The translations under genes were made by a program, and so were the position numbers. From Pseudomonas massiliensis (GTDB lineage: Bacteria; Pseudomonadota; Gammaproteobacteria; Pseudomonadales; Pseudomonadaceae): a stretch of 64,000 bases of DNA. The stretch lies in the NCBI RefSeq assembly GCF_000826105.1, contig NZ_CCYK01000003.1, forward strand, positions 124,001 through 188,000. The letters run 5' to 3'. Shown here in pieces: positions 43,356 through 53,819 of this stretch. Numbering within the stretch: position 1 is the stretch's first letter; every line of letters begins with the position of its first letter. The notes below the pieces were generated by a model that did not search any database, had not been told where the DNA came from, and saw nothing but the letters and a program-made list of their open reading frames with translations.

Positions 43356-44740
43356 TCGGCGAAGCTGTCGCCTTTGCGACGACTGTTGTTGCGGCGCTTC
43401 TTGCGCGCCGGGCCGGCCGAGGGGGAAGCCTCGTCCCGATTGCCGAGGTCGCGGATCATGGCCCGCCGTTCGCTGTCTGTGGCGTCCTGGTAGTCCGTCC
43501 ACCATTGGCCCAGCCCATCGGTTTGCTCTCCCGCGCTTTCGCGTAGCAGAAGAAAGTCGTACCCGGCCCGGAAACGCGGGTTGTCCAGCAGTACGTCGGC
43601 GCGCTTGCCATTGCGCCGTGGCAGGCGCTCCTGCATGTCCCAGATTTCCTTGATGGGCAAGGTAAAGCGTTTCGGGATCGCGATGAACTGGCACTGCTCG
43701 GCGATCAGCTCGTGTGCCGCTTCCTGCATGGCCGGGATCGGCGGCAGGCCACGGCCTTGCAAGGCCAGGGCGCGGGCCGGAAGAGCAGGCCACAGGAGCG
43801 CGGCGAACAGAAACGCAGGCGTGACAGGCTTGCCTTCTTGCACGCGCAGGTCGGTGTTGACCAAGGCATTGCGGATCAGGGTATGGGTATAGGACGGCGT
43901 GTCTTCCAGGGCTTGGGCGCTGGCCGGGAACATCTGCTCGAACAGGTTCAGGTCCACCAGCATTTCGAAGGTGTCGGCCGCCTGACCGGACAGGAACAGC
44001 TTGAGCACTTCCTCGAACAGGCGGGCCCCGGGAATGCCCTGCAACAACGTAGCCATTTCCCGGATCGGCTGCACCGTGTGGCGCTCGATTCCGAAGTCCA
44101 GCTTGGCGGCGAAGCGCACCGCGCGCAGCATGCGTACCGGGTCTTCCTGGTAGCGCTGCCGCGGTTCGCCGATGAGGCGGACCAGGCGGTTACGCACATC
44201 GTGCACGCCGTTGGCGTAGTCCAGGATGCGGTCGCTGACCGGGTCGTAGTAGAGCGCGTTGATGGTGAAGTCGCGGCGCTGGGCGTCTTCTTCCAGGCTG
44301 CCATAGACGTTGTCGCGCAGGATCAGACCGCTCTCGTTGCGCGAGGAGTGGCGGCTGGTGGTGGCGTCGTCTTCCGGATGATTGGCGCGGAAAGTGGCCA
44401 CTTCGATGATCTCGCGACCGAACTGGATATGCACCAGCCGGAAACGACGGCCAATGATCCTGGCGTTGCGGAATTCGGCGCGGATCTGCTCGGGCGTGGC
44501 GCTGGTGGCCACATCGAAATCCTTGGGCGGCAGGTTCAGCAGCAGGTCGCGTACGCAACCGCCCACCAGGTAGGCCTGGTAGCCTGCTTGCTGCAGGCGC
44601 TCGACGATGCTGACCGCATGGCGGCTGAACTGATGGCGCTGCAGGCCGTGGGCGCCGCTGTTGAGCACTTCAGGGGTGCTTCGTTGATGATGGACCTGGC
44701 GGGCCGGGGGACGAAAAGACTGGAACAGCTTTTTCAGCAT
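43352..44740 (-). CDS. pcnB: Poly(A) polymerase I PcnB
   Basis: PcnB adds 3' poly(A) tails that promote RNA decay. The class II nucleotidyltransferase head has AYLVGGCVRDLLLNLPPKDFDVATSA with the catalytic DxD (cited by VGGCVRDLLL and KDFDVATSA). ALYYDP and the neck helices with RYQEDPVRMLRAVRFAAKL follow. The C-terminus is long and basic (RKKRRNNSRRKGDSF). ATG 44740 (MLKKLFQSFR) is taken; GTG 44749 would add three residues. It lies downstream of cbrAB-crcZ on the same strand. Confidence 0.97.
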   Translation of the reverse strand: MLKKLFQSFRPPARQVHHQRSTPEVLNSGAHGLQRHQFSRHAVSIVERLQQAGYQAYLVGGCVRDLLLNLPPKDFDVATSATPEQIRAEFRNARIIGRRFRLVHIQFGREIIEVATFRANHPEDDATTSRHSSRNESGLILRDNVYGSLEEDAQRRDFTINALYYDPVSDRILDYANGVHDVRNRLVRLIGEPRQRYQEDPVRMLRAVRFAAKLDFGIERHTVQPIREMATLLQGIPGARLFEEVLKLFLSGQAADTFEMLVDLNLFEQMFPASAQALEDTPSYTHTLIRNALVNTDLRVQEGKPVTPAFLFAALLWPALPARALALQGRGLPPIPAMQEAAHELIAEQCQFIAIPKRFTLPIKEIWDMQERLPRRNGKRADVLLDNPRFRAGYDFLLLRESAGEQTDGLGQWWTDYQDATDSERRAMIRDLGNRDEASPSAGPARKKRRNNSRRKGDSFAE

Positions 44741-44821
44741 GGGATGCACTGTATGAAGGAATGATCGGCCATACCAAGATTGACCGCATAATGGGCGGGG
44801 ATTCTAGCATTTAGTGACGGG

Positions 44822-44890
44822 ATGGTGTAGGAGCCAGCGAAGCTGGCGAATTCGATCGCCCAATACCGGGCTATCAGGCTTCGCTAACTG
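44822..44890. repeat. REP-like pair upstream of pcnB
   Basis: GTAGGAGCCAGCGAAGCTGGCGAATT (cited by its core CCAGCGAAGCTGG) and a partial opposed copy near CTTCGCTAACTGC lie between pcnB and the crcZ terminator. Confidence 0.55.
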
Positions 44891-44933
44891 CCGCACCGAA
44901 GGGTATGGTGGGCGGAACAACGTGCATCAGGCG

Positions 44934-44962
44934 GAAACGACAAGGGGAGCCGTAGCTCCCCA
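44934..44962 (-). terminator. CrcZ terminator
   Basis: GGGGAGC-TACG-GCTCCCC stem with a T-rich end (TTGTCGTTT) on the minus strand. Confidence 0.8.
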
Positions 44963-45295
44963 GGAAGTCGTTGCCTGCTCGTTTTTGTTCTCGCTTGGGC
45001 TTTTGTTTTTGTTGTGTGCCCGGCCCGCCAGGCATTGCCTGGGAGCATCTCCCAAAGGGGGAGCCAAGAGCAAACGGATTGCTTTGAACGCCGTATTGCT
45101 GACCCTAGGGTCCAACCAGTTCAGGCACTGCTCGATCGCAGTTTTTATTGTTCTCGGCCTGGTTGCGGGAAAATCCCGTAACGATACCTCTTCAAAAGAA
45201 TCAGTTAGCTACGCCTCATGCCGTCTTGTTCTTGTTATGCGTGAGCCGATTCATGTTGTTTTTATTATGGGTTTGCGCTTTTTCTTGTTCTTGTA
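44934..45295 (-). ncRNA. crcZ: CrcZ small RNA, Crc/Hfq sequestering
   Basis: Between cbrB and pcnB, where all Pseudomonas carry crcZ, the minus strand makes an A-rich, G-poor RNA of about 360 bases with at least five AAnAAnAA-type motifs. Examples read from its 5' end are ACAAGAACAAG, AATAAAAACAAC, AACAAGAACAAG, AACAATAAAAA and ACAACAAAAACAAAAG. These bind Hfq with Crc and lift catabolite repression when CbrAB is active. The 5' end is set by the sigma-54 promoter and the 3' end by the hairpin at 44944-44962. Local G+C is much lower than in the flanking genes. Confidence 0.9.
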
Positions 45296-45306
45296 CCGTA
45301 GATATT

Positions 45307-45321
45307 GCAGATGCTGTGCCA
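45307..45321 (-). promoter_or_regulatory. Sigma-54 promoter of crcZ
   Basis: The minus strand reads TTGGCACAGCATCTGCAA, with -24 GG at 45319-45320 and -12 GC at 45307-45308 exactly ten bases apart. The start point would be near 45295. CbrB, encoded just upstream, is a sigma-54 activator. Confidence 0.9.
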
Positions 45322-45397
45322 ACTTTTAAAAATCCTTTGTTTTCAAAGGCTTGGTATAAAAGGTAGCGTTTTTCGAGCTTCGCTACAGGGGGAATTC

Positions 45398-45444
45398 GTT
45401 ACCGTACGCCCCGCCTTTGTTACAGCCTTGCGAGTGACGGTAAC
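45398..45444. promoter_or_regulatory. Putative CbrB upstream activator sites
   Basis: Three GTTAC/GTAAC subsites occur at 45398-45402, 45419-45423 and 45440-45444, each spaced 21 bases, i.e. two helical turns apart. They lie about 105-150 bases before the crcZ start point, the proper place for CbrB. I recall a three-subsite CbrB site from P. putida work. Confidence 0.65.
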
Positions 45445-45450
45445 ACCTGC

Positions 45451-46875
45451 TCACCCTTCGTTGGCCACGCTCGACTTGCGCCGAGGAATGCCCAGCCGCT
45501 GGCGGCGCTCCCATAGGCATTTACGACTGACCCCAAGCTTGCGCGCCAGCTCTGTCTCGGTCATGTGATCCTGGTGCTCGAGTACAAAATGCTGGAAATA
45601 GTCTTCCAGAGAGAGGTCTTCGGTGGGCTCATGGTTGTTGGTCGGCGAAGCGGCGGCGGGTGTGCTGAAGGCTTCGTCGTCGTCATCCAGGTCGTTGAGC
45701 TCGATATCGATTCCCAGCAGATCGGCCGTGAGTTGCTGGCCCTCGCTGAGGATAACCGCGCGCTCGACCGCGTTCTCCAGTTCCCGTACGTTACCCGGCC
45801 AGCTGTAATGACGAATGGCGCTTTCCGCGTCCGCGGCGAAGCGCAGCCCTTCACGGCCCAGGCGTGCGGCCTGGCGGGCCAGGAACACATTGGCGATCTC
45901 GATCACATCGCTGCCCCGCTCGCGCAAGGGTGGAAGTTTCAGGGCGATAACGTGCAGGCGGTAGTAGAGGTCTTCGCGGAACTGGCCGACCTTGGCCAGG
46001 CTCTTGAGGTCCCGGTGGGTCGCAGCGATGAGGCGGACATCCACCTTCTGCGACTGGACCGAGCCCACCCGACGGATTTCCCCTTCCTGCAGCACGCGTA
46101 GCAGGCGTGCCTGGGCCTCCAGCGGCAGTTCACCGATTTCGTCGAGGAAGAGGGTACCGCCATCGGCTGCCTCCACCAGCCCGGCGCGGCCGGCGCTGGC
46201 ACCGGTGAAGGCCCCCTTCTCATGGCCGAACAGCTCCGACTCGATCAGGGTTTCTGGAATGGCCGCGCAGTTCACCGAAATCATGGTGGCTTTGGCGCGG
46301 CGCGACAGGTTATGCAAGGCCCTGGCGACCAACTCTTTGCCAGTGCCGGATTCGCCCTGGATCAACACATTGGAATCGGTAGGCGCAACCTTGCGGATCT
46401 TGCCGTACAGGTCCTGCATGGGGGCGCAGGAGCCGATGATCCCGATTTCGCCCTGTGGCGCGGCGGCCGGTTTGTCGGCGCCGCGAGGGCTGGCCCTGGC
46501 AGGCTCGCTCGTGGCCGCGGCAGGCTGCCGATCGCGCAGGATGCGGGCCACGGCCTGGAGCATCTCGTCGTGGTCGAAGGGCTTGGCGATGTAGTCCACC
46601 GCGCCCATTTTCATGGAGTCCACGGCTGAGCGCAGGCTCGCGTAGCTGGTCATGATGAGCACCGGGCGACCCTCGCCCAGCTTGATGAGCTCGGTGCCCG
46701 GAGCGCCGGGCAAGCGCAGGTCGCTGACGATCAGGTCGAACGACGGAATGCTGAAGCGCTCTTGTGCTTCCTGCACGGAACCGGCTTCGCTGACCTGGTA
46801 CTGATTCCGTTCAAGCAGGCGACGCAAGGCAGAGCGAATGATGTTTTCGTCTTCGACGATGAGAATATGCGGCAT
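45451..46875 (-). CDS. cbrB: Sigma-54-dependent response regulator CbrB
   Basis: CbrB is the NtrC-type activator of the CbrAB system controlling carbon/nitrogen balance and crcZ. The 474-residue protein has a receiver domain with phospho-acceptor Asp 52 ([10 protein letters not shown]). An AAA+ domain carries Walker A GESGTGKE and the sigma-54 contact loop [15 protein letters not shown]-terminal Fis-type helix-turn-helix ([20 protein letters not shown]) follows. It starts 23 bases after cbrA. Confidence 0.98.
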   Translation of the reverse strand: MPHILIVEDENIIRSALRRLLERNQYQVSEAGSVQEAQERFSIPSFDLIVSDLRLPGAPGTELIKLGEGRPVLIMTSYASLRSAVDSMKMGAVDYIAKPFDHDEMLQAVARILRDRQPAAATSEPARASPRGADKPAAAPQGEIGIIGSCAPMQDLYGKIRKVAPTDSNVLIQGESGTGKELVARALHNLSRRAKATMISVNCAAIPETLIESELFGHEKGAFTGASAGRAGLVEAADGGTLFLDEIGELPLEAQARLLRVLQEGEIRRVGSVQSQKVDVRLIAATHRDLKSLAKVGQFREDLYYRLHVIALKLPPLRERGSDVIEIANVFLARQAARLGREGLRFAADAESAIRHYSWPGNVRELENAVERAVILSEGQQLTADLLGIDIELNDLDDDDEAFSTPAAASPTNNHEPTEDLSLEDYFQHFVLEHQDHMTETELARKLGVSRKCLWERRQRLGIPRRKSSVANEG

Positions 46876-46898
46876 CTGATTCGGTTCTCTCGACGGTC

Positions 46899-49847
46899 TC
46901 AGTTAACAGCGGACGTCGCTTCGACATGGCGTGGCAAGGTCACCCGGATACGGGTACCTATCTGCCGTTCTGTGTCCGCCGGGCTGTCGATGGTGATCTG
47001 TCCATAATGCTCTTCCACGATGGAATAGACCAGCGCGAGGCCCAGGCCCGTTCCTTCGCCCGGATCCTTGGTAGTGAAAAAAGGTTCGAAGAGCCGGTCC
47101 ATGATGTTCTTCGGAATGCCGCTGCCTTCGTCTTCGACCACCAGCGCGACAGTGTGCTCGCTGACCTCGCTGCGCACTCGCACGGCGCTCCCTGGCGAGG
47201 AGGCGTCGCGGGCGTTGGAGAGCAGATTGATCAGCACCTGGGCCAGGCGTTGGGGGTCCCCTTCGGCCCAATGGTCGGGGTCACACAGGTTGTAGAACTG
47301 CACTTCGAAGTTGCGTCGGTTCAGGGCCAGCAGGCCGATGGCATCCTGGGCCACCTGGGCCAGGCTGACGGGCTCGACACTGTGCTGATGGCTACCGGCA
47401 TGGGCGAAGCTCATCAACGATTGCACGATGCGCGACACCCGCTTCGTCTGCTCGAGGATCTGGCTGGACAGCTCGGTGATCTCGCCGTCCCCCTCGCGTT
47501 CTTCGCGCAGGTTCTGCGCCAGGCAGGCGATGCCTGTGATCGGGTTGCCGATCTCATGGGCCACGCCTGCGGCCAACCGGCCAATGCTGGCCAGGCGTTC
47601 GGAATGCACCAGCTTGTCTTCGAGCATCTGGGTGTCAGTCAGATCTTCCACCAGCAATACCAGCCCGCTGTTACCTGGGGCGAGCGGCTCGTCGATGGCG
47701 GCCTTGTGCAGGTTGAGCCAGCGAATCTGGCCATCCAGGGCCAGGCGCTGCTTATGCAGATGCTCGTCGGGCCCCTGGATGAAGCTTTGCAGCAGGTCCT
47801 GCCAAGGCTCAGCGATGGTCATCAGGCGCGAGCCCACCACCCGCTGGGCGGAGATACCGGTAAGCTCTTCCATGGCTTTGTTCCACATGAGGATTTCCCG
47901 GTCCTTGGCCAGGGAGCAGACCCCCATGGGCAGTTCCTGAAGCGTCTGCCGGTGGTAGCGGCGCAAGGCGTCCAGCTCGGCGGCCAGGCCGGTGAGGCGA
48001 GAGTGGTAATCCTCCAGTCGGCTCTCGATGAAGTGGATGTCTTCGGTGACATAGGTTTCCCCACCGGATTTATAGGGCAGGAAGGTTTCCACGATGTCCT
48101 GGGCCACGCTGGGGCCCATCAAGCCCGACAGGTTGGCTTCAATGCGGTCGCGCAAGCGGCGCAGGGCATAGGGGCGGCGCTCGTCGAAGGGCAGGTAAAG
48201 GTCGCGCAGGGCTTGCTCCACTTCCTTTTGCGCGGCCCGGGCGCCCAACGGCTTGGCCAACTGAGTGGCGAACTCCTGAGGCGAGGCGACATGCAGTTCG
48301 CGTCGCTGCGGGCGGCGGACGTTGTCCACGGCGCAGGCTTCGGCCGCGCTGCTTTCTTCCGGGCTGGCCTCGGTGAACACCGAGACCAGGGTGAACAGCA
48401 GGATATTCGCGGCCAGGGACGCAATGGCTGCCATGTGCCAGCTGGTGTCATCCAGTACATAGATCATATCCAGCACAGGAATGTAGAAGCCGTCCACGTC
48501 ACCGAGCAGCGGCATCAGCATGGTCAAGGACCAGACGGCGATACCCGCCAGCAGGCCCGCCATGAAGCCGCGCCGGTTGGCGGTGGGCCAGTACAGCACT
48601 GACAGCACCCCTGGCAGGAATTGCAGGGTGGCGACGAAGGCGACGATGCCCAGGTGGGCCAGGTCCTGGCGGCTGCCCAACATCAGGTAGAAGGCATAGC
48701 CGGCCATGATGATCGCCACGATCAGCCCGCGGCGGGTCCATTTGAGCCAGCGGTAGATGCTTCCGCCGGCGGGGGGCTGGTATAGCGGCAGCACCAGGTG
48801 GTTCAGGGCCATCCCGGACAAGGCCAGGGTGGTCACGATGATCAGCCCGCTGGAAGCGGACAGCCCGCCCACATAGGCCAGCAGGGCCAGGGCTCGGTTG
48901 TTGGCGGCGATGCCTATGCCCAGGGTGAAGTATTCCGGAGAGGTGGTTGCGCCCAGGCGCAGCCCGGCCCAGAGGATCAGGGGCACCGCCAGGCTCATCA
49001 ACAGCAGGAACAGCGGCAGCCCCCAGCTGGCGCTGACCAGCGCCCGGGGGTTGAGGTTTTCGGCGAAGGCCATGTGGTACATGTGCGGCATCACAATGGC
49101 CGATGCGAAGAACACCAGCAGCAGGGTTCGCCACGGTCCCTCCTGCAGGGGCGTATGCAGCCCGGCCAAGGCCATCTGGTTCTGCATCAGCCAGAGCTCC
49201 AGCTGGTGGGGGCCGCCGAACACGCCGTAAAGGGCATACAAGCCCAGCCCTCCCAGCGCGATCAACTTGATCACCGATTCGAAGGCGATGGCGAACACCA
49301 GCCCCTGGTGCTTTTCCCGGGTAGCGATATGACGCGAGCCGAAGAAAATGGTGAAGAGCGTAATGAGCGCGCAAAAGCTCAAGGCGACCCGGTCCTTGAT
49401 CGGCTCCTGGGTCAGGATGCTGATCGAATCGGCCACGGCCTGGATTTGCAGCGCCAGCAATGGCAGTACCCCGGCAAGCATGAACAGGGTGGTCAGCGCG
49501 CCGGCCCAGGTGCTGCGAAAGCGAAAGGCGATCAGGTCCGCCAACGAGGAAAGCTGGTAGGTGCGGGTGATCCGCAGGATCGGGTAGAGCAATACCGGCG
49601 CCAGCAGAAAGGCACCGGAGACGCCCAGGTAGCAGGCCAGGAACCCGTAGCCGTATTCATAGGCCAGGCCCACGGTGCCATAGAAGGCCCAGGCGCTGGC
49701 ATACACCCCCAGCGACAGGGTGTAGGTCAGGGGGTGGCGGATGATCGCCCGGGGAATGTGACCACGCTCGCTCACCCAGGCCACGCCGAACAGTACCAAC
49801 AGGTAAGCGGCGCTGATCAGGATCATCTGGGTAAGGCTAAAGCTCAT
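46899..49847 (-). CDS. cbrA: CbrA, sensor kinase fused to an SLC5-type transporter
   Basis: The 982-residue protein combines a sodium-solute symporter module of about 13 helices (1-500, e.g. [22 protein letters not shown] cited by ends), a linker, a PAS domain (LMGVC-type [21 protein letters not shown] cited by ends) and a histidine kinase. The kinase has the H box [16 protein letters not shown] and the N, G1 and G2 boxes [29 protein letters not shown]. It phosphorylates CbrB; P. putida CbrA also transports histidine. It overlaps the cbrX stop by 11 bases. Confidence 0.98.
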   Translation of the reverse strand: MSFSLTQMILISAAYLLVLFGVAWVSERGHIPRAIIRHPLTYTLSLGVYASAWAFYGTVGLAYEYGYGFLACYLGVSGAFLLAPVLLYPILRITRTYQLSSLADLIAFRFRSTWAGALTTLFMLAGVLPLLALQIQAVADSISILTQEPIKDRVALSFCALITLFTIFFGSRHIATREKHQGLVFAIAFESVIKLIALGGLGLYALYGVFGGPHQLELWLMQNQMALAGLHTPLQEGPWRTLLLVFFASAIVMPHMYHMAFAENLNPRALVSASWGLPLFLLLMSLAVPLILWAGLRLGATTSPEYFTLGIGIAANNRALALLAYVGGLSASSGLIIVTTLALSGMALNHLVLPLYQPPAGGSIYRWLKWTRRGLIVAIIMAGYAFYLMLGSRQDLAHLGIVAFVATLQFLPGVLSVLYWPTANRRGFMAGLLAGIAVWSLTMLMPLLGDVDGFYIPVLDMIYVLDDTSWHMAAIASLAANILLFTLVSVFTEASPEESSAAEACAVDNVRRPQRRELHVASPQEFATQLAKPLGARAAQKEVEQALRDLYLPFDERRPYALRRLRDRIEANLSGLMGPSVAQDIVETFLPYKSGGETYVTEDIHFIESRLEDYHSRLTGLAAELDALRRYHRQTLQELPMGVCSLAKDREILMWNKAMEELTGISAQRVVGSRLMTIAEPWQDLLQSFIQGPDEHLHKQRLALDGQIRWLNLHKAAIDEPLAPGNSGLVLLVEDLTDTQMLEDKLVHSERLASIGRLAAGVAHEIGNPITGIACLAQNLREEREGDGEITELSSQILEQTKRVSRIVQSLMSFAHAGSHQHSVEPVSLAQVAQDAIGLLALNRRNFEVQFYNLCDPDHWAEGDPQRLAQVLINLLSNARDASSPGSAVRVRSEVSEHTVALVVEDEGSGIPKNIMDRLFEPFFTTKDPGEGTGLGLALVYSIVEEHYGQITIDSPADTERQIGTRIRVTLPRHVEATSAVN

Positions 49848-50013
49848 CGGCGTCTCTCTGGCTTTGCAGGATAAAGGTGACCACGATGAGGATTAGCCAC
49901 AACAGGTAGGGGCGGTACCAGGCGCCGGTGGGTTCGATCCACCAGTCCATGATGGCCGGGGAAAACAGGTAGATGCCCACGACCAGCAGCAACACCAAGC
50001 GATAGATATACAT
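49837..50013 (-). CDS. cbrX: CbrX, small membrane protein preceding CbrA
   Basis: A 58-residue ORF, starting MYIYRLVLLLVVGIYLFSP and ending [10 protein letters not shown]. Two hydrophobic segments (about 5-20 and 34-50) flank a Trp-rich turn DWWIEPTGAWYRP. It overlaps the cbrA start by 11 bases in another frame, so the two are likely translated together. A small conserved ORF at this place has been named cbrX in Pseudomonas; it resembles the small subunits that precede SSS-type transporters. Confidence 0.8.
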   Translation of the reverse strand: MYIYRLVLLLVVGIYLFSPAIMDWWIEPTGAWYRPYLLWLILIVVTFILQSQRDADEL

Positions 50014-50115
50014 GCTGGCCTCGTCACCTCAGGCGGCTGATGAAGTCGCCCCGCCGGGGCTGCCGGGATGGTAGCCCAAGCCCGGCTGGCTGCCTACCGT
50101 CGCCGTCGGGCGCAT

Positions 50116-51083
50116 TCAGCGCGCTTCTGCCTCGGGCAGGGTAGCCACCGCTGGCAAGGCGTCGGCGCGCCAGTGGGCCACGGCCCAGGCCAAGAGGGTA
50201 GCGGGCGAAGCGCCGTTCAGCTCGGATGGGGGGCGCTGGCCCAGGGTGCGCAGGGCGCGCAGCAGCTCCTGGCTGGCCATGGCCGTGGTCAGAGGGGCGG
50301 AACGGTAGCGCTTGCCCAGCTTGTGCCCATCGGGTTGCACCAGCAGCGGAACGTGAAGGTAGGTAGGCGCGGGCAGCCCCAGCAGTTCCTGCAGGTAGAG
50401 CTGGCGTGGAGTGGAATCGAGCAGGTCGGCGCCACGCACCACATCGGTCACTCTCTGGGCGCCGTCATCGAGCACCACGGCCAGCTGATAGGCATAAAGC
50501 CCGTCGCGTCGGCGGATGATGAAGTCTCCCACCTCCTGGCCCAGGTGCTGCTCGAAGTGGCCTTGGAGGCGATCTTCGAACCCATAGCGCAATTCCGGAA
50601 CACGCAGGCGGATCGCGGCTCCTTCGGGAGAATGGCCGGCGTTGCGGCAGAAACCGGGGTAGACGCCCTGATAGGCCTCCAGGGTCTTGCGCGAGCAGGT
50701 ACATGCATAGGCCAGGCCCTGGCTCAGCCAGCGGTCGATCACCGCCTGGTAATGGTCATGGCGGGCGCTTTGGTAGAGAACGGGACCATCCCACTCAAAG
50801 CCGTACTGGCTCAGGGTCGCCAGGATGGCATCCTTCGCGCCGGGCATTTCCCGGGGTGGGTCGATGTCTTCCATGCGCAGCAGCCATTGGCCGCCTTGAG
50901 CGCCAGGATGGCATCCTCCGCGCCGGGCATTTCCCGGGGTGGGTCGATGTCTTCCATGCGCAGCAGCCATTGGCCGCCTTGAGCGCGAGCGTCGGCGTAG
51001 GAGGCAACCGCCGCTACCAGGGAGCCGAAGTGCAGCAGCCCGCTGGGGGTAGGGGCGAAACGGCCAATGCGTGGGGAGGGCAT
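50116..51083 (-). pseudogene. gluQ: Glutamyl-Q tRNA(Asp) synthetase, frameshifted by an 83-bp tandem duplication
   Basis: GluQRS attaches glutamate to queuosine of tRNA-Asp. The 5' part (from 51083) has the HIGH-like [15 protein letters not shown] and ends [24 protein letters not shown]; it then shifts frame because bases 50904-50986 are a second copy of 50821-50903. The downstream part has the zinc-like CTCSRKTLEAY...YPGFC, WEVGDFIIRRRDGLYAYQ and the KMSKS-like HKLGKRY. Removing one 83-base copy leaves 885 bases, an intact 294-residue gene. As read, no full-length protein is made unless frameshifting or reversion occurs. It lies downstream of dksA, its usual partner. Confidence 0.9.
50821..50986. 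repeat. 83-bp perfect tandem duplication inside gluQ
   Basis: Copies 50821-50903 and 50904-50986 are identical except one base (TCCTTCGC versus TCCTCCGC, Lys versus Glu codon on the minus strand). 83 is not a multiple of three. The bases CGC flank the copy ends, a short microhomology that fits slippage or a duplication event. Confidence 0.93.
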
Positions 51084-51131
51084 GAGGGCGAGGGCCAGGT
51101 GGGGCGTGCCTGAAGAACGCCCCGGCTCAGA

Positions 51132-51578
51132 TCATTTGCCGACCTGTTTTTCCTTGATTTCGGCCAGGGTCTTGCAATCGATGCACTGGTCCGCGGTTGG
51201 GCGGGCTTCCAGGCGGCGAATGCCGATTTCGATCCCGCAGGAGTCGCACCAGCCGTACTCTTCGTCTTCGATCAACTGCAGGGTCTTGTCGATTTTCTTG
51301 ATCAGCTTGCGTTCACGGTCACGGGCGCGCAGCTCGAGGCTGAACTCTTCTTCCTGGCTGGCGCGGTCGGCCGGGTCGGGGAAGTTGGCAGCCTCGTCCT
51401 TCATGTGGTCCACGGTGCGGTCCACTTCCTGCATCAGCTCCTGCTTCCAGCGATTCAGGATCTTGGTGAAGTGAGCTCGCATCCCTTCGCTCATGTACTC
51501 CTCGCCCGGTTGTTCCTGATAGGGCTGGAAGCCACGAACGAGCTCATTGCTTTGCTGCTGGTTTTCATTGGTGGGCAT
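51132..51578 (-). CDS. dksA: RNA polymerase-binding factor DksA
   Basis: DksA enters the RNA polymerase secondary channel and works with ppGpp in the stringent response. The 148-residue protein has the coiled coil with tip residues D68, D71, A73 (NFPDPADRASQ) and a four-Cys zinc site C111, C114, C132, C135 (CDSC, CIDC). It precedes gluQ on the same strand by 49 bases, the usual dksA-gluQRS order. Confidence 0.98.
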   Translation of the reverse strand: MPTNENQQQSNELVRGFQPYQEQPGEEYMSEGMRAHFTKILNRWKQELMQEVDRTVDHMKDEAANFPDPADRASQEEEFSLELRARDRERKLIKKIDKTLQLIEDEEYGWCDSCGIEIGIRRLEARPTADQCIDCKTLAEIKEKQVGK

Positions 51579-51833
51579 GAATGACCGCCTCTCGCTCTTC
51601 TAATTCACTGCGCGGGATGATCCATCTCCGGCGCCCGCCGGCCCCGCGACTGCAAGCGGGCGAACTTACCAGATCGAATCCGGGTGCGCCACTCCCGGTT
51701 ATCCAGCCTGATTTGCCTTGTGCAACGCGGGTTGGACCGCGGCGCCCACGGTTCATTCCCTGCCCGGCAACAGGCGCATTCCGAGGCGCGGTTGCCGTAG
51801 AATCCGGCCTTTGCGCCTTATCAGGAAATCCTC

Positions 51834-53006
51834 ATGGCCAAGCCCTACAGCGCGCGCAGCCGCGCCATCGAACCTTTCCACGTCATGGCCTTGCTGGCGC
51901 GCGCCAACGAGCTCCAGGCAGCCGGCCATGATGTGATTCACCTGGAAATCGGCGAGCCGGACTTCACCACCGCCGCGCCCATCGTCGCTGCCGGCCAGGC
52001 GGCATTGGCGGCCGGCCATACCGGCTATACCGCCGCGCGTGGCCTGCCGGTACTGCGCCGGGCCATCGCCGGCTTCTATGAGCAGCGCTACGGGGTAGCG
52101 CTCGACCCTGAGCGGATCATGGTCACCCCCGGCGGCTCGGGTGCATTGTTACTGACCAGCGCCCTGCTGGTGGACCCTGGGCAGCACTGGCTGCTGGCCG
52201 ACCCGGGCTACCCCTGCAACCGCCACTTCCTGCGCCTGATCGAGGGGGGCGCCAAGCTGGTGCCGGTTGGCCCCGCCGAGAACTACCAACTGAATCCCGA
52301 CCTGGTGGCCCGGCACTGGGATGCGCAGTCGGCAGGGGCTCTGGTGGCATCCCCGGCCAACCCTACCGGCGCCGTGCTCGGGCGCGGCGACCTCAAGGAC
52401 CTGAGTGACGCGGTACAGTCCCGCGGCGGGCACCTGGTGGTCGATGAGATCTACCATGGGCTCACCTATGGCGTGGATGCGCCCAGCGTGCTGGAAGTGA
52501 GCGACGATGCCTTTGTGCTTAACAGTTTCTCCAAGTACTTCGGCATGACCGGATGGCGCCTGGGCTGGCTGGTGGCGCCGCCAGAGGCCGTACCGGAGCT
52601 GGAAAAACTGGCGCAGAACCTGTACATCAGTGCGCCGAGCATGGCCCAGCATGCCGCCCTGGCCTGCTTCGAGCCAGCCACCCTGGAGATCTTCGAACAG
52701 CGCCGGGCCGCTTTCCAGGCGCGTCGCGATTTTCTCCTGCCAGCCTTGCGCGAACTGGGTTTCAGCATTGAGGTAGAGCCCCAGGGGGCTTTCTATCTGT
52801 ATGCGGACATCAGCCGGTTCGGCGGTGACGCCTTCGACTTCTCCCGCTTCTTCCTGGAGCAGGAGCATGTCGCCTTCACCCCGGGGCTGGATTTCGGCAC
52901 TCACCTGGCTCGCCAACATGTTCGCTTCGCCTATACACAAGCATTGCCTCGCCTGGAGCAGGCCGTGGAACGCATCGCCCGGGGCTTGCAACGGTGGCAG
53001 GGCTGA
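51834..53006 (+). CDS. PLP-dependent class I/II aminotransferase
   Basis: A 390-residue fold-type I aminotransferase. It shows [11 protein letters not shown], the [11 protein letters not shown] cofactor-binding turn, [16 protein letters not shown] and the Schiff-base Lys 234 in [18 protein letters not shown], plus a C-terminal R for the carboxylate ([15 protein letters not shown]). Similar Pseudomonas genes are annotated as aspartate or pyridoxal-phosphate aminotransferases; the substrate is not defined by sequence. The downstream sfsA start touches its stop codon. Confidence 0.88.
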   Translation: MAKPYSARSRAIEPFHVMALLARANELQAAGHDVIHLEIGEPDFTTAAPIVAAGQAALAAGHTGYTAARGLPVLRRAIAGFYEQRYGVALDPERIMVTPGGSGALLLTSALLVDPGQHWLLADPGYPCNRHFLRLIEGGAKLVPVGPAENYQLNPDLVARHWDAQSAGALVASPANPTGAVLGRGDLKDLSDAVQSRGGHLVVDEIYHGLTYGVDAPSVLEVSDDAFVLNSFSKYFGMTGWRLGWLVAPPEAVPELEKLAQNLYISAPSMAQHAALACFEPATLEIFEQRRAAFQARRDFLLPALRELGFSIEVEPQGAFYLYADISRFGGDAFDFSRFFLEQEHVAFTPGLDFGTHLARQHVRFAYTQALPRLEQAVERIARGLQRWQG

Positions 53007-53713
53007 TGCGCTTCGAACCTTCGCTGCAAGCCGGGACCCTCGTACGCCGCTACAAGCGATTTCTGGCGGATATCCAATTGGCCGATGGTAGTCAGGTGAC
53101 AATTCACTGCCCCAATACAGGGTCCATGCTCAATTGCATGGCTCCGGGCAGCCGAGTCTGGTTCAGCCGCAGCGCCGATCCGGCGCGCAAGCTTCCCGGC
53201 ACTTGGGAAATCGTAGAAACGCCCCAGGGAAGGCTGGCGTGCATCAACACCGGTCGGGCCAACCGAGTGGTGGAGGAGGCGTTGTTCGCCGGTGCCATCC
53301 CGGAATTGGCCGGCTTTACCCAGTTGCGCCGCGAGGTTCGCTATGGCGAGGAAAACAGCCGTGTGGACTTTCAGCTCGGTTATGAGCACCTCCAGGCGTA
53401 CGTGGAGGTCAAGAGCGTGACCCTTGGCTTCGACGGCAGCAGCACCGCCGCTTTCCCGGATGCGGTGACCCAGCGTGGCGCCCGCCATTTGCGGGAGCTG
53501 GCAGCGATGGTGCGCGCGGGCCATCGGGCCGTGCAGCTGTACTGTGTGAACCTTACAGGTATCGAAAGCGTTCGACCGGCCGAGGAGATCGACGACGCCT
53601 ACGCCCAGGCCCTGCGCCAGGCAGTGGCCGAAGGCGTAGAAGTATTGGCCTATGGCGTGCAGCTGACGCCAGAGCACATCTTCATCGACCGGCCATTGCG
53701 CGTGGAGCTGTAG
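53006..53713 (+). CDS. sfsA: DNA/RNA nuclease SfsA homologue
   Basis: A 235-residue SfsA-family protein (E. coli sugar fermentation stimulation protein, with a nuclease-like fold). Recognisable are [23 protein letters not shown] (cited by ends FLADI and CPNTGSM), [27 protein letters not shown] and [18 protein letters not shown] 53006 shares one base with the preceding stop (TGATG). The cellular role remains unclear in the family. Confidence 0.93.
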   Translation: MRFEPSLQAGTLVRRYKRFLADIQLADGSQVTIHCPNTGSMLNCMAPGSRVWFSRSADPARKLPGTWEIVETPQGRLACINTGRANRVVEEALFAGAIPELAGFTQLRREVRYGEENSRVDFQLGYEHLQAYVEVKSVTLGFDGSSTAAFPDAVTQRGARHLRELAAMVRAGHRAVQLYCVNLTGIESVRPAEEIDDAYAQALRQAVAEGVEVLAYGVQLTPEHIFIDRPLRVEL

Positions 53714-53792
53714 GCGCCAGCGCAGCTGGCGTATTCGCCACGGGTTCGCGACCATGGCCGGCCTGCGCTGACTACTAAGGGAAATTAGGGAC

Positions 53793-53819
53793 AAAAAAAG
53801 ACCCGGCAAAAGCCGGGTC
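53793..53819 (-). terminator. PrrF terminator
   Basis: GACCCGGC-TTTT-GCCGGGTC followed by seven T residues on the minus strand. A REP-like GCGCCAGCGCAGCTGGCG lies at 53714-53731 beyond it. Confidence 0.9.

Noticed and set aside
44814..45329. 171-codon frame on the plus strand at crcZ
   Set aside because: It is antisense to an A-rich non-coding RNA and has no protein features; the region is explained by CrcZ and REP sequence.
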